Assembly: GCF_947539375.1 (NCBI RefSeq) | Contig: NZ_OX443569.1 | Location: 1,922,001-1,986,000, forward strand | Source of the DNA: Lactobacillus isalae | GTDB taxonomy: Bacteria > Bacillota > Bacilli > Lactobacillales > Lactobacillaceae | Length of the DNA stretch: 64,000 bases | Reading direction: 5' to 3' | Shown here: positions 53,555-64,000 of the stretch, one piece after another | Numbering within the stretch: position 1 is the first letter of the stretch | Layout: the number at the start of each line of letters is the position of its first letter | The notes under the pieces: generated by a model | Seen by the model: the letters and a program-made list of their open reading frames with translations, nothing else | Told to the model about the DNA's origin: nothing | Database searches by the model: none | Translations under genes and position numbers: made by a program

Positions 53555-53776
53555 TTAGAGCAAATAAACTGTTAGGTGAGACTCCTACGTGAACACATGC
53601 TGTCGCCCAGCAACATCCAGAGATGCCAACGGGTCAAACAGGGATCGTCGATATAAGGCCCTCCCCAGCCAGCTAGTTATATTTAATAACCTTACGTCAC
53701 GTAGTGTTAAAACTGAACGACGAGTATAAAAATCGCTTGGATTTGAGCCGATGCAGTTTTTGCATCGGCCTTTTTT
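53555..53776 (+). ncRNA. M-box (ykoK) magnesium riboswitch
   Basis: Hallmarks of the M-box in order: GTTAGGTGAGACTCCTACG, the GAACACATGCTGTCGCCCAG segment, CAACATCCAGAGATGCC, AACGGGTCAAACAGGG, ATAAGGCCCTCCCC and TTACGTCACG. High Mg2+ folds the aptamer and lets the terminator (53747-53776) form. It precedes the MgtA-like fragment. Boundaries are approximate. Confidence 0.93.
53747..53776 (+). terminator. Terminator of the M-box
   Basis: GCCGATGCA / TGCATCGGC with a GTTTT loop and T6. Confidence 0.95.
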
Positions 53777-53812
53777 GTTTGTTTGCTAGGTTCTTAAGAA
53801 AGGATGTTGAAA

Positions 53813-54842
53813 ATGTTAAAAATCAACACTTCCGGCACAAGACATACTACAGACACCAAGCTGGTGCGCCGGATTGCACGCGAAGATAAGTTTGCAACGC
53901 TGCAACGATTAAAAACCTCAATTAGTGGCCTACCAAGTAAAGATGCGAGGCAACGCTTAGAAAAAAATGGCCCTAATGAAATTGCAAGTAAACAAAAAAA
54001 CACAAGGTTACAATTTTTATGCGAAGCCTTTATGACTCCATTTACAATTGTGCTTTTGTGTTTGGCTGTTTTATCTATTTTAATTAATTATGGCTTAAAT
54101 ATAAGCAAGCAACATAGTTTAAATACTGCACTTTTGATCATCTTAGTTTTAGTTATTTCAGGAATTTTAAGTTTTGTTCAAAACATTAAGATTAGAACAG
54201 CAATTCAAAATCTTCTTCATAGTATATCTCCTACTACAAAAGTTATGCGCGATTGTATGCCACAAGAATTAGCAACTAAGGATTTAGTTAACGGAGACAT
54301 TATTTTGCTTCAAGCTGGTGAAGTAGTTCCAGCTGATGTGAGACTTTTGAAGAGTAACAACATTACTTGTTCAGCTACTTTCTTTACAAATGAGGGTAGC
54401 CCTATTCAAAAGAGTGAGATTAATTCTCTAAGTCAAAGAGAGACAAATAATTATTTAAACTATTCAAACATTTTGTATGCTGGTACAACAATTATTTCTG
54501 GTTCTGGCGTTGGCGTTGTTTTTGCAACTGGACAAAGAACCGTTTTTGGAAAACTAGCTCAAAATATTTCTAAAATGGAATTAAAGAAGCATGTCTTTAA
54601 TTTTGATACTAAAAATTTAACTAGAGTCTTTATTGCTTTAGCTGCAATTATTGTTCCTTTGTTTTTGGTGATTAATGGAGCAGTTCACGGTAATTGGGCT
54701 AATGCCTTAACTTTTGCTTTAGCAGTGGTTGTTGGAATAACTTCTGATGCTGTACCAGTTTCTATCACAAGTAACTTACTGAAAAGATCATTGCACAATC
54801 CGAGTAGCAATCTGATGATGAAGAAACAAAATCAATCTAACT

Positions 54843-54844
<2 letters not shown>
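53813..54844 (+). CDS. Truncated, catalytically degenerate MgtA-type P-type ATPase
   Basis: A 343-aa protein corresponding to the N-terminal third of an Mg2+-importing P-type ATPase (full length about 900). Present are the cytosolic lead-in (SGLPSKDARQRLEKNGPNEIA), helices M1-M2, the actuator domain (GDIILLQAGEVVPADVRLL) and M3-M4. The dephosphorylation loop TGES reads FTNEGSP (about 191-197). The M4 site reads GITSDAVPVSIT where GLTPEMLP is expected. The chain stops 10-20 residues before the DKTGT phosphorylation site. The P, N and M5-M10 parts are absent, and a terminator follows at once. It cannot pump; it is either a decaying remnant or a re-purposed membrane protein. ATG 53813 is 8 nt after AAAGGA. 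Confidence 0.85.
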
Positions 54845-56919
<2,075 letters not shown>

Positions 56920-56920
<1 letters not shown>

Positions 56921-57693
56921 TGGAAATTTTTGATTCGCATACACACTTAAATGATGTTCCGTTTAGAGGAAAAGAAGAAATTTACCTTGATCGGGCAAGA
57001 GAATTAGGTGTGGTAAAAAGTGCGGTTGCTGGACAAGATCCAGAATTTAATGAACGCGCAGTTGATCTAAGTCAACGCTTTGATAACTTATATGCTATTG
57101 TTGGCTATTGTCCAGATGTAGCTAAGGACTATGATCAAAAAGCAGAAGATAAGCTTGTCGAGCAGTTAAAAAAAGCTAAAACTGTTGCTTTAGGAGAGAT
57201 TGGACTAGATTATTATTGGGATGAATCTCCAAGAGACGTTCAAAGAAAAGTTTTTGCAAAGCAACTTGATTTGGCTAATAGTTTAAAAATGCCAGTAAAC
57301 ATTCATACTCGAGATGCTTTTGAAGATACTTATCAGGTTTTAAAGGATAGTAAAGTTGGAGAATATGGTGGAATAATTCATAACTTTAATGGCGATCCGG
57401 ATTGGCTTAAAAAGTTTCTTGACTTGGGGATGATGGTGTCATTTTCTGGCGTTGTTTCTTTTACTAAAGCAGTTGATGTTCATGCTTCAGCCAAAGTTGT
57501 TCCTTGGGATAAATTTTTAATTGAAACGGATGCGCCATATTTAACTCCAAAACCATATCGCGGAAAGCAAAATGAAACTGGATATGTACGCTATGTTGCA
57601 GAAGCAATCGCTAAATTACGGGACACATCCGTTGAAGAAGTAGCAAAGCATACGTTTGAAAATACGATGAGGGCATATGGAATCAAACAATAA
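56920..57693 (+). CDS. TatD-family metal-dependent DNase
   Basis: A 257-aa amidohydrolase-fold nuclease. Metal-binding motifs are FDSHTHLNDVPF at the N terminus, ALGEIGLDYYWD (Glu), NIHTRDAF (His), GIIHNFNGD (His) and LIETDAPYLTPKPYRGKQNE (Asp). TatD proteins degrade DNA 3'-5' and have been tied to DNA repair and cell death. It is cytoplasmic and coupled to metG (TAATG) and rnmV (17-bp overlap). Confidence 0.95.
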
Positions 57694-58240
57694 GAAGCAA
57701 TTTAATGCTGTAGTAGTTGTTGAAGGCCGAGACGATACTAAGCGACTAAAGCAGTTTTTTCCAGGAATCGAAACTATTGAAACTAATGGTTCAGAAGTGT
57801 CGGAACAAACTCTATCTGAAATACAGAAACTTTCAAAAACACGAGAGATAATTATTTTTACTGATCCAGATTACAATGGCGAAAGAATTAGAAGATTAGT
57901 GAGCCAAGCAGCTCCAAGTGCAAAACAAGCATTTATCACTCGTAAAGAAGGAGAGCCAACTAGAAGAGGTAATAGTCTCGGAGTTGAACATGCTTCAAAA
58001 GAAGCATTAGTACGCGCTTTAAGCGATTTGCATGAAATTCAACCAATAAAAAGCGATATTACCAAAGAAAAATATAATGACTTAGGATTAGCTGTTAGCC
58101 CAGAAGCTCGCCTCTTGCGTGAAAAGGTAGGAATTAAGCTTGGAATTGGTTATGGAAATAGTAAACAATTCTTTAAACGTTTAAAAATGTTTGGAATCAC
58201 TTATGAAGAATTAAAGAGGGCAGTTAAAGATGTCAAATAG
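57677..58240 (+). CDS. rnmV: Ribonuclease M5
   Basis: A 187-aa Toprim-domain nuclease that matures 5S rRNA with help from ribosomal protein L18. The Toprim motifs are [12 protein letters not shown] (catalytic Glu) and [16 protein letters not shown] (DxD). The C-terminal domain ends [17 protein letters not shown]. It overlaps tatD at the start and rsmA at the end, matching the standard rnmV-rsmA pairing. Confidence 0.96.
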   Translation: MESNNKKQFNAVVVVEGRDDTKRLKQFFPGIETIETNGSEVSEQTLSEIQKLSKTREIIIFTDPDYNGERIRRLVSQAAPSAKQAFITRKEGEPTRRGNSLGVEHASKEALVRALSDLHEIQPIKSDITKEKYNDLGLAVSPEARLLREKVGIKLGIGYGNSKQFFKRLKMFGITYEELKRAVKDVK

Positions 58241-59120
58241 TATGCCGATTGCTAGTCCAGTGCGGACTCAAGCGATTGTTAATCGCTACTTTATGCATGC
58301 GAAAAAGAATTTAGGACAAAATTTTTTAGTAGATTTAGCAGCAATTAAGGGAATTGTTGAAGCCGCTGAAATTCAGCCAGGCGATCAAGTTATTGAAATT
58401 GGACCAGGAATTGGTTCATTAACTGAGCAGCTTCTTTTAGCGGGCGCCAAGGTTTTAGCTTATGAAGTTGATCAAGATTTGCCTGAAATTTTGAAAAACG
58501 AATTACCACAAAAAATTGATGGCGAAGAATTAAAAGATCGATTCAAATTAGTCATGAAAGACGTGTTAAAAGCAGATTTTACAGCAGATAATGATGGATT
58601 TCTTGATCTGAATAAGTCAGTTAAGATTGTTGCTAACTTGCCTTACTACATCACAACGCCGATCATTTTCAATTTAATTAAAAGTGATTTAGATTTCAGT
58701 AGCTTAACTTTAATGATGCAAAAAGAAGTTGCTGAGCGCTTAGTAGCTAGTCCTAAGACTAAAGAATATGGTCCTTTAACTATTGCTGTTCAAAGCAGAA
58801 TGAATGTAAAACTGGCAGAAGAAGTTAAAAGTACTTCTTTTATGCCACGTCCTAAGGTAGATTCTGCAGTTGTTGTTTTAACGCCACTTACTGAAAAACC
58901 AGATATTAAAGACTACTCTTTCTTTGATCATGTCGTAAAAATGTGTTTTGCTCAGCGACGTAAAACACTTGCTAACAACTTAAAGTCTTTAATTAAAGAT
59001 AAAGATGAACGCGAAAAAGTAATTAATGATTTAGGGCTTGATGTACGAGTTCGTCCGGAAGAATTAACGCTAAATCAATTTGTGGAGTTAGCGCATCTTT
59101 TAAAAGATCAGCAGGCATAA
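58230..59120 (+). CDS. rsmA: 16S rRNA dimethyladenosine transferase
   Basis: A 296-aa SAM-dependent methyltransferase (KsgA) that dimethylates two adenines near the 3' end of 16S r[14 protein letters not shown] starts the fold, the SAM motif is [16 protein letters not shown], and the catalytic motif [10 protein letters not shown] (NLPY) is intact. The C-terminal domain has [15 protein letters not shown]. Usual length. It overlaps rnmV by 11 bp. Confidence 0.97.
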   Translation: MSNSMPIASPVRTQAIVNRYFMHAKKNLGQNFLVDLAAIKGIVEAAEIQPGDQVIEIGPGIGSLTEQLLLAGAKVLAYEVDQDLPEILKNELPQKIDGEELKDRFKLVMKDVLKADFTADNDGFLDLNKSVKIVANLPYYITTPIIFNLIKSDLDFSSLTLMMQKEVAERLVASPKTKEYGPLTIAVQSRMNVKLAEEVKSTSFMPRPKVDSAVVVLTPLTEKPDIKDYSFFDHVVKMCFAQRRKTLANNLKSLIKDKDEREKVINDLGLDVRVRPEELTLNQFVELAHLLKDQQA

Positions 59121-59195
59121 AACGTTTACAAATTGCAGACTTGAAAAAATATTAATTTTTTGATAAAATAAGGCCAAGCAAAGGAGTGACGTCCA

Positions 59196-59435
59196 GTGCC
59201 AACAACACTAATGGCAATTAAACATAATTTGGATTCTCATTTGGGTGAAAGCTTGGTAGTAGTAGCTCAAGCAGGAAGAAAGAAAGTAACACGCCGTAAA
59301 GGTAGGTTAACTAAGACTTATCGTGCAGTATTTGTTGTTGATCTTGATCAAGATCAAAATAACTTTGAACGAGTATCTTACAGTTACACGGATTTATTAA
59401 CCAAGAACATTGAGCTTGAGTTTGATGAAATGTAA
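59196..59435 (+). CDS. veg: Veg family protein
   Basis: A 79-aa protein of the Veg family, small basic proteins found after rsmA in many Firmicutes. Sequence elements are ALMAIKHNLDSHLG-like start, AGRKKVTRRKGRLTKTYRAVFVVDLD and ERVSYSYTDLLTKNIELEF. In Bacillus it affects biofilm gene expression. Start is GTG 59196 with AAAGGAGTGA upstream. A terminator follows at 59461-59497. Confidence 0.93.
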   Translation: MPTTLMAIKHNLDSHLGESLVVVAQAGRKKVTRRKGRLTKTYRAVFVVDLDQDQNNFERVSYSYTDLLTKNIELEFDEM

Positions 59436-59460
59436 ATAACAATAGAATAAGATTACGAAC

Positions 59461-59497
59461 AATCACTAGTATTTTACGTAAAATGCTAGTGATTTTT
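59461..59497 (+). terminator. Terminator of veg
   Basis: AATCACTAGTATTTT pairs with AAAATGCTAGTGATT around ACGT, then T run. Confidence 0.9.
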
Positions 59498-59556
59498 CTT
59501 TAGGTAGAGTATATTTAAATTTAGAAATTTAATTTAGTGTTTAGGAAGGTAAAAGC

Positions 59557-60393
59557 ATGAAACGTTCAGAAAGATTAGTTGATATGGTTAAGTATCTTTT
59601 AGCTCGCCCTCATACTTTGATTGCATTACCATTTTTTGCAGATCGCTATGGTGCAGCTAAATCTTCAATTTCAGAAGACTTAGCAATTTTACGTCAAACT
59701 TTAGCTAACGATCAAAACGGAATTTTGGAAACTGTAGCAGGGGCTGCCGGAGGAGTTAGATATATCCCATTTGTAGGCAAAAAAGAAGCAACTGACTATC
59801 TTCATGATTTAGCAGACCGTATCGAAGATCCTGATCGTATTTTACCCGGTAACTTTGTTTACTTATCAGATATTTTGGGTTCACCACAAGACTTGCAAAA
59901 AATTGGTCAATTGATTGCAACTAAATATGCTTATAGCAATGTTGACTATGTTATGACAATTGAGACTAAAGGAATAGCTATTGCCCAAGCAGTTAGTCGC
60001 TTTTTAAACGTCCCATTCGTAATGGTGAGAAGAAGACCAAAGATTACTGAAGGATCAACGATCTCTGTTAATTATGTCGCTTCTTCAAGTGAACGAGTTG
60101 AAAAAATGGAATTAGCTAAACGCTTACTCCCAGAAGGAAGCAATGTATTAATTGTGGATGACTTCATGAAGGGCGGCGGAACTTTAACTGGGATGGAAGA
60201 GCTAGTTAAAGAATTTAAAGGAACAGTTGCTGGAATGTGCGTTCTTTGTGAAACAAAGTATGCTTCTCAAAAAGTAGTAGATGATTATCAATCTTTGATT
60301 AAGATTACAGAAGTTGATAGAACTAAAAAGCTAATCAAAGTAAGACCAGGGAATTTCTTAGAGCAGACAGACTTCAATCGCTTTCCAAAATGA
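59557..60393 (+). CDS. purR: Pur operon repressor
   Basis: A 278-aa regulator. An N-terminal winged helix (about 1-75, RLVDMVKYLLARPHTLIALPFFADRYGAAKSSISEDLAI) precedes a phosphoribosyltransferase-like domain that binds PRPP (VLIVDDFMKGGGTLTGMEEL). It represses purine synthesis genes and is released by PRPP. It lacks transferase activity in the known family. GGAAGG precedes the ATG. It lies before glmU and prs, the latter making its effector. Confidence 0.96.
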   Translation: MKRSERLVDMVKYLLARPHTLIALPFFADRYGAAKSSISEDLAILRQTLANDQNGILETVAGAAGGVRYIPFVGKKEATDYLHDLADRIEDPDRILPGNFVYLSDILGSPQDLQKIGQLIATKYAYSNVDYVMTIETKGIAIAQAVSRFLNVPFVMVRRRPKITEGSTISVNYVASSSERVEKMELAKRLLPEGSNVLIVDDFMKGGGTLTGMEELVKEFKGTVAGMCVLCETKYASQKVVDDYQSLIKITEVDRTKKLIKVRPGNFLEQTDFNRFPK

Positions 60394-60440
60394 TATACTG
60401 ATAGGTGTTTAAATATAAAAATTGAAGGGATATAAAACTA

Positions 60441-61826
60441 ATGAATAAGTATGTTGTTATCTTAGCAGCTGGAAAAGGTACCCGCATGAAGTCCCAACTT
60501 TACAAGGTGTTACACAAGGTTTGCGGTAAAACTATGGTAGAACATGTGGTAGATGCGGCTAAAGGAACTAATCCAGATAAAATTATTACTGTAGTTGGAA
60601 ATGGTGCAGCTAGCGTTAAAGATGTTTTGGCGGGTCAATCAGAATTTGCTTTTCAAGAAAAGCAATTAGGTACTGGAGACGCCGTTATGGCAGCTAGCGC
60701 TTTGTTAGAAAACTTAGATGGTTCAACTTTAGTTGCTACTGGTGATACTCCTTTATTTACTGCTGAAACTTTTAACAACTTATTTAAAAAGCATGAAGAA
60801 AGTGGAAACAGCGCAACTGTTTTAACTGCGAAAGCTCCAAATCCATTTGGCTATGGTCGTATTATTCGTGATGAAGATGGTAATGTTTTAAGAATCGTTG
60901 AACAAAAAGATGGTACACCAGAAGAGTTAGCAGTAGATGAGATTAATACTGGTGTCTTTTGTTTCGATAATAAGGAATTATTCAAGGCTTTGAAGCAAGT
61001 TGGCAATGACAACGCTCAAGGCGAATATTACTTAACTGACGTTTTAGAAATTATGCGTAAGGCTGGTCAAAAAGTTGGTGCTTATGAAATGCCTGACTTC
61101 AGTGAAAGTTTAGGAGTTAATGATCGTATTGCACTTGCCCAAGCTACTAAAATTATGCAAAGAAGAATTAATGAAGAACACATGAGAAATGGTGTGTCAT
61201 TCATTGATCCAGACACAGCATATATTGATAGTGATGTTAAAATCGGTAACGATACAGTTATTGAAGGAAACGTTGTTATTAAGGGCAAAACTGAGATTGG
61301 CAGTGACTGCTACATTACAAATAGCTCAAGAATTATCGATTCTAAGATTGGAAATCACGTAACTATTACTTCTTCAACTCTTCAAGAAGCCCAAATGGAT
61401 GATAATACTGATATTGGACCTAACTCTCACCTTCGTCCAAAGGCTATTATTAGAAAAGGCGCTCATATTGGTAACTTTGTTGAAATTAAGAAGGCTGAAA
61501 TTGGTGAAGATACTAAGGTAGGTCACTTAACTTACGTTGGGGATGCTACTTTAGGTAAAGATATTAATATTGGCTGCGGTACTATTTTCTCTAACTACGA
61601 TGGTGTAAAGAAATTCCATACTAACGTTGGTGATCATTCATTTATTGGTGCCGGTGCTACTATCATTGCTCCAGTTAATATTGCCGATCATGCATTTGTT
61701 GCAGCTGATTCAACAATTACTAAAGATGTCGATCGCTATGACATGGCAATTGCCAGAGGAAGACAAACAAATAAGGCAGATTACTGGCATAAGTTACCGC
61801 TATCAAAAGATAAAGAGTGGGAATAA
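60441..61826 (+). CDS. glmU: Bifunctional UDP-GlcNAc pyrophosphorylase / glucosamine-1-P acetyltransferase
   Basis: A 461-aa enzyme producing UDP-GlcNAc for peptidoglycan and teichoic acids. The N-terminal pyrophosphorylase (about 1-230) starts [15 protein letters not shown] and has [13 protein letters not shown]. The C-terminal left-handed beta helix (about 250-455) has the hexapeptide pattern and the acetyl-transferase residues in [25 protein letters not shown] and [20 protein letters not shown] precedes ATG. Terminator at 61829-61861. Confidence 0.97.
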   Translation: MNKYVVILAAGKGTRMKSQLYKVLHKVCGKTMVEHVVDAAKGTNPDKIITVVGNGAASVKDVLAGQSEFAFQEKQLGTGDAVMAASALLENLDGSTLVATGDTPLFTAETFNNLFKKHEESGNSATVLTAKAPNPFGYGRIIRDEDGNVLRIVEQKDGTPEELAVDEINTGVFCFDNKELFKALKQVGNDNAQGEYYLTDVLEIMRKAGQKVGAYEMPDFSESLGVNDRIALAQATKIMQRRINEEHMRNGVSFIDPDTAYIDSDVKIGNDTVIEGNVVIKGKTEIGSDCYITNSSRIIDSKIGNHVTITSSTLQEAQMDDNTDIGPNSHLRPKAIIRKGAHIGNFVEIKKAEIGEDTKVGHLTYVGDATLGKDINIGCGTIFSNYDGVKKFHTNVGDHSFIGAGATIIAPVNIADHAFVAADSTITKDVDRYDMAIARGRQTNKADYWHKLPLSKDKEWE

Positions 61827-61828
61827 AT

Positions 61829-61861
61829 TAAAAGAAGTTGTTAAATACAACTTCTTTTTTT
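61829..61861 (+). terminator. Terminator of glmU
   Basis: AAAAGAAGTTGT / ACAACTTCTTTT with a TAAAT loop. Confidence 0.9.
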
Positions 61862-61935
61862 GCTATTTGCAAGCGTAAGAGACGTTTTTTTGCTATTATT
61901 AAATATGGAATTGTAATTTTTCGGTGGAGGAAATT

Positions 61936-62907
61936 ATGTCTCAATTAGACAAAGAAATTAAAATTTTTGCGCTCAACTCTAATAAGCCTTTAGCAGAAAA
62001 AATTGCTGACAAGGTAGGAGTTAAGCTTGGTAAGTCTGATGTTAAACGTTTCAGTGATGGCGAAATTCAAATTAACATCGATGAATCAGTTCGTGGTAAA
62101 GATGTTTACTTAGTACAATCAACTTCAGCTCCAGTAAATGATAATTTAATGGAATTGTTGATCATGATTGATGCTGTTAAGCGTGCTTCAGCTCGAAGCG
62201 TAAACTTAGTAATGCCTTACTACGGATATGCACGTCAAGATAGAAAGACTCGTGCTCGTGAACCAATTACAGCTAAGTTAGTTGCTGATATGCTACAAAA
62301 AGCTGGTGCTGATCGAGTTCTTTCGCTTGATTTACACGCCCCACAAATTCAAGGTTTTTTTGATATTCCAGTTGATAACTTGATGGGTGCGCCACTTCTT
62401 GCTGACTACTTCTTGAGTCATGATTTAGAAAAGGATGCTGTTGTAGTTTCACCTGACCATGGTGGTGTAACTAGAGCAAGAAAATTAGCAGAATTTCTTA
62501 AGACTCCAATTGCTATTGTTGACAAGCGTCGTCCAAAGGCTAATGTTGCCGAAGTTATGAACATTATTGGAGACGTAAAGGGCAAGCGTGCAATTATTAT
62601 CGACGATATGATTGATACCGCTGGTACCATTACCTTAGCTTCTCAAGCCTTAATGGATGCTGGTGCAACTGAAGTTTATGCTTCTGCAACTCATGCTGTT
62701 TTATCTGGTCCTGCAATTGAGCGTTTGAACAATTCTCCAATTAAGAAGTTAATTTTAACGGACTCAATTAATCAACCTGAAGAAAAGGACTTATCTAAAG
62801 CTGAGATTGTTTCTGTTGGGCCTTTAATGGGAGAAGCAATTAGATTGATTCAAGAGCACAAGCCAGTTAGTCCACTGTTTAATACTCGTTTTCAATCACA
62901 TAATTAA
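61936..62907 (+). CDS. prs: Ribose-phosphate pyrophosphokinase
   Basis: A 323-aa PRPP synthetase using ATP and ribose-5-phosphate. The ATP-binding region [21 protein letters not shown], the [15 protein letters not shown] metal site, and the PRPP loop [17 protein letters not shown] are intact. ATG 61936 has GGTGGAGG upstream; the in-frame ATG 61924 overlaps it. It follows glmU as in Bacillus and supplies PRPP for purine and pyrimidine synthesis and for PurR control. Confidence 0.97.
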   Translation: MSQLDKEIKIFALNSNKPLAEKIADKVGVKLGKSDVKRFSDGEIQINIDESVRGKDVYLVQSTSAPVNDNLMELLIMIDAVKRASARSVNLVMPYYGYARQDRKTRAREPITAKLVADMLQKAGADRVLSLDLHAPQIQGFFDIPVDNLMGAPLLADYFLSHDLEKDAVVVSPDHGGVTRARKLAEFLKTPIAIVDKRRPKANVAEVMNIIGDVKGKRAIIIDDMIDTAGTITLASQALMDAGATEVYASATHAVLSGPAIERLNNSPIKKLILTDSINQPEEKDLSKAEIVSVGPLMGEAIRLIQEHKPVSPLFNTRFQSHN

Positions 62908-62920
62908 TTGAATAATTACT

Positions 62921-62948
62921 AAGCGATACCAACAGGTGTCGCTTTTTT
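62921..62948 (+). terminator. Terminator of prs
   Basis: AAGCGATACC / GGTGTCGCTT with AACA loop and T6. Confidence 0.9.
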
Positions 62949-62984
62949 GTCCATTAAAAGCTATATCTTTAATTTAAAAATCTT

Positions 62985-62998
62985 GCTAAGCGTTTACA
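62985..62998 (+). promoter_or_regulatory. cre-like site upstream of the LacI-type gene
   Basis: GCTAAGCGTTTACA matches 12 of 14 cre positions and overlaps a possible -35 (TTTACA, 62993-62998). It may be a site for CcpA or for autoregulation by the LacI protein, whose operators are similar. Confidence 0.5.
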
Positions 62999-63059
62999 TT
63001 TTTAGAATGATTAGGTTAGTATTAAACTATATAGTTTTTAGAGAAGGAACTAAAATACG

Positions 63060-64000
63060 ATGACTACTTTATCTGATGTAGCAAAAAAAGCTAGCGTATC
63101 TAAAATGACAGTCTCTCGTGTCATTAATCATCCACAACAGGTTACACCTGAATTAAGAAAAATTGTTGAAAAAGCGATGGAGCAGCTGAATTATCATCCT
63201 AATTCAATTGCTAGTGCACTAGCTCACCACCGTACAAATGTAGTTAAGCTAGTAATTTTAGAAGATATTGACACTACTGAACCTTACTATATGAATTTGC
63301 TTTTTGGAATTGCTAAAGGCCTAGGTAAGAAACACTATACATTGCAGCTTGCAACAGACAGTGATGTTAGTGGCGGGGATGGGTATATCATAACTGGAGG
63401 AAGAGCCAATGATGCAAAATGGCTAGATCAGTTGAAAAAGCCGTTTGTTTTATTTGGTGAAAATCGTTATGGCTATGATTTTATTGATACCGATAATAAG
63501 TTAGGTGAGCAAATAGCGACACAGTATGCTCTTGATAAAAATTATCAGTCGATTGTTTTTATTGGTATTGATGAAAAGGAGCCTTTTGAATATTCAAGAG
63601 AAGCAGGATATATTAATACTTTGCAGAAACACAATATGATTCCTAAAATATTTAGGATTCAAAATCATAGTAGCTTGGCTGAGGAATTAATCATTAGCCA
63701 TTGGAAAAAATTTGCACCCAATACTTGTTTTATTTGCGCTAGTGACCGGATAGCAGTTGGAGTAGTACGAGCCATTCAAAGAAAAAATGGAAATATTTCA
63801 CGAGATTTTGGCATTATTGGCTTTGATGGCGTTTTCTTAGACCAAGTGTCTAATCCCAAGATAACTACAATCAAGCAAAATTTGTTTAAATTAGGAGAAC
63901 TCCTAGCAGACATGATCTTGCAGAAAATTAATCAGGGGGGCGCTCAACAGGGAGAGGTTCTTATTGAACCAGAGTTAATAAAAAGTGAATCTACCAGAAA
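63060..64000 (+). CDS. LacI/GalR family regulator, cut by window edge
   Basis: 313 codons of a LacI-type regulator, open to the right edge. The LacI helix-turn-helix is MTTLSDVAKKASVSKMTVSRVINHPQQVTPELRK, and the hinge is NYHPNSIASALAHHRT. The periplasmic-binding-like sensor domain shows FDGVFLDQVSNPKITTIKQN, and the frame nears the usual C terminus (LIEPELIKSES), so only a few residues may be missing. The ribosome site GAGAAGGA is 11-12 nt from ATG. The sugar and targets would be clear only from the genes to the right. Confidence 0.92.
   Translation, partial: MTTLSDVAKKASVSKMTVSRVINHPQQVTPELRKIVEKAMEQLNYHPNSIASALAHHRTNVVKLVILEDIDTTEPYYMNLLFGIAKGLGKKHYTLQLATDSDVSGGDGYIITGGRANDAKWLDQLKKPFVLFGENRYGYDFIDTDNKLGEQIATQYALDKNYQSIVFIGIDEKEPFEYSREAGYINTLQKHNMIPKIFRIQNHSSLAEELIISHWKKFAPNTCFICASDRIAVGVVRAIQRKNGNISRDFGIIGFDGVFLDQVSNPKITTIKQNLFKLGELLADMILQKINQGGAQQGEVLIEPELIKSESTR

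Larger units (their letters stand above)
53504..53812 (+). other. 309-bp leader region without coding sequence
   Basis: The region holds the M-box riboswitch (about 53555-53740), its expression platform and the terminator at 53747-53776, then the ribosome site AAAGGA before ATG 53813. No protein-coding frame is supported. Confidence 0.85.

Noticed and set aside
53704-53889. A 61-codon frame overlapping the M-box and the next gene
   Set aside because: It starts within the riboswitch, crosses the terminator and is out of frame with the better supported MgtA-like gene.

Overview
The window is low-GC, densely coded Firmicutes DNA that reads as a Lactobacillus of the acidophilus group, most likely L. 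johnsonii or L. gasseri. That naming is inference. It rests on the gene set: two C1B cysteine peptidases of PepE/PepG type, SLAP-like and SH3b-bearing wall hydrolases, beta-glucoside PTS loci, an IS3-family element, and AGGAGG-type ribosome binding sites throughout. The right-hand block (metG, tatD, rnmV, rsmA, veg, purR, glmU, prs) has the gene order known near the replication origin of Bacillus and relatives, so the window probably lies near oriC.

Layout. 1-3.3 kb: two tandem Kup potassium transporters (the first cut by the window edge). 3.4-5.7 kb: a small acidic protein, a Ser/Asn-rich lipoprotein, and a DUF1659/DUF2922-like pair. 5.8-10.3 kb: two secreted wall hydrolases, a GH73 glucosaminidase and a GH25 muramidase with five SH3b repeats. 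10.4-16.3 kb: an unusual PfkB-like kinase lacking its lid segments, a Kef-type antiporter, a Gfo/Idh/MocA oxidoreductase, two envelope-anchored proteins of unknown role and a PAS-only protein. 16.4-24.3 kb: gpmA, a HicAB toxin-antitoxin pair, an alternative ribosomal protein S14, a GtrA/GT2 lipid-sugar pair, a DHA2 efflux pump, a GRP-type sugar porter and a LacX-like mutarotase. 24.4-29.1 kb: a translationally overlapping envelope operon (LCP ligase, PlsY, LtaS-like phosphoglycerol transferase). 29.1-36 kb: a tyrosine T-box with tyrS, tRNA-Thr(GGT), two convergent C1B peptidases flanking an HD protein, a lipoprotein/GreA pair, and hsp20 under a CIRCE-like operator.

36.1-49.7 kb is a beta-glucoside utilisation island. 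It has three GH1 6-phospho-beta-glucosidases, two PTS IIC proteins, one IIA, one IIB, two GntR/UTRA regulators, a ROK sugar kinase and several CcpA cre-like sites. PTS enzymes would import and phosphorylate the glycosides, the GH1 enzymes would split them, and the GntR proteins and CcpA would control expression. An IS3-family element (40422-41894, 3-bp target duplication ATT) sits exactly in the loop of the terminator hairpin between the two halves of the island.

49.8-64 kb: a degenerate CPBP membrane protein, tRNA-Gly(CCC), a SRAP protein, trpS, a ComEB-type dCMP deaminase, a TPM-like protein, an M-box magnesium riboswitch, the near-origin housekeeping block, and a LacI regulator cut at the right edge.

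Most unusual points: the M-box controls only the N-terminal third of an MgtA-type ATPase, with its TGES motif degraded and no phosphorylation domain; the PfkB-like kinase has lost both lid segments but keeps its catalytic motif; the IS is in a terminator loop, and its transposase ORF is fused by a frameshift that puts the leucine zipper out of frame; the MetRS HIGH signature reads T-I-G-N; and both tRNA genes have G-A mismatches in helical stems. No CRISPR array, prophage or anti-phage island was seen.
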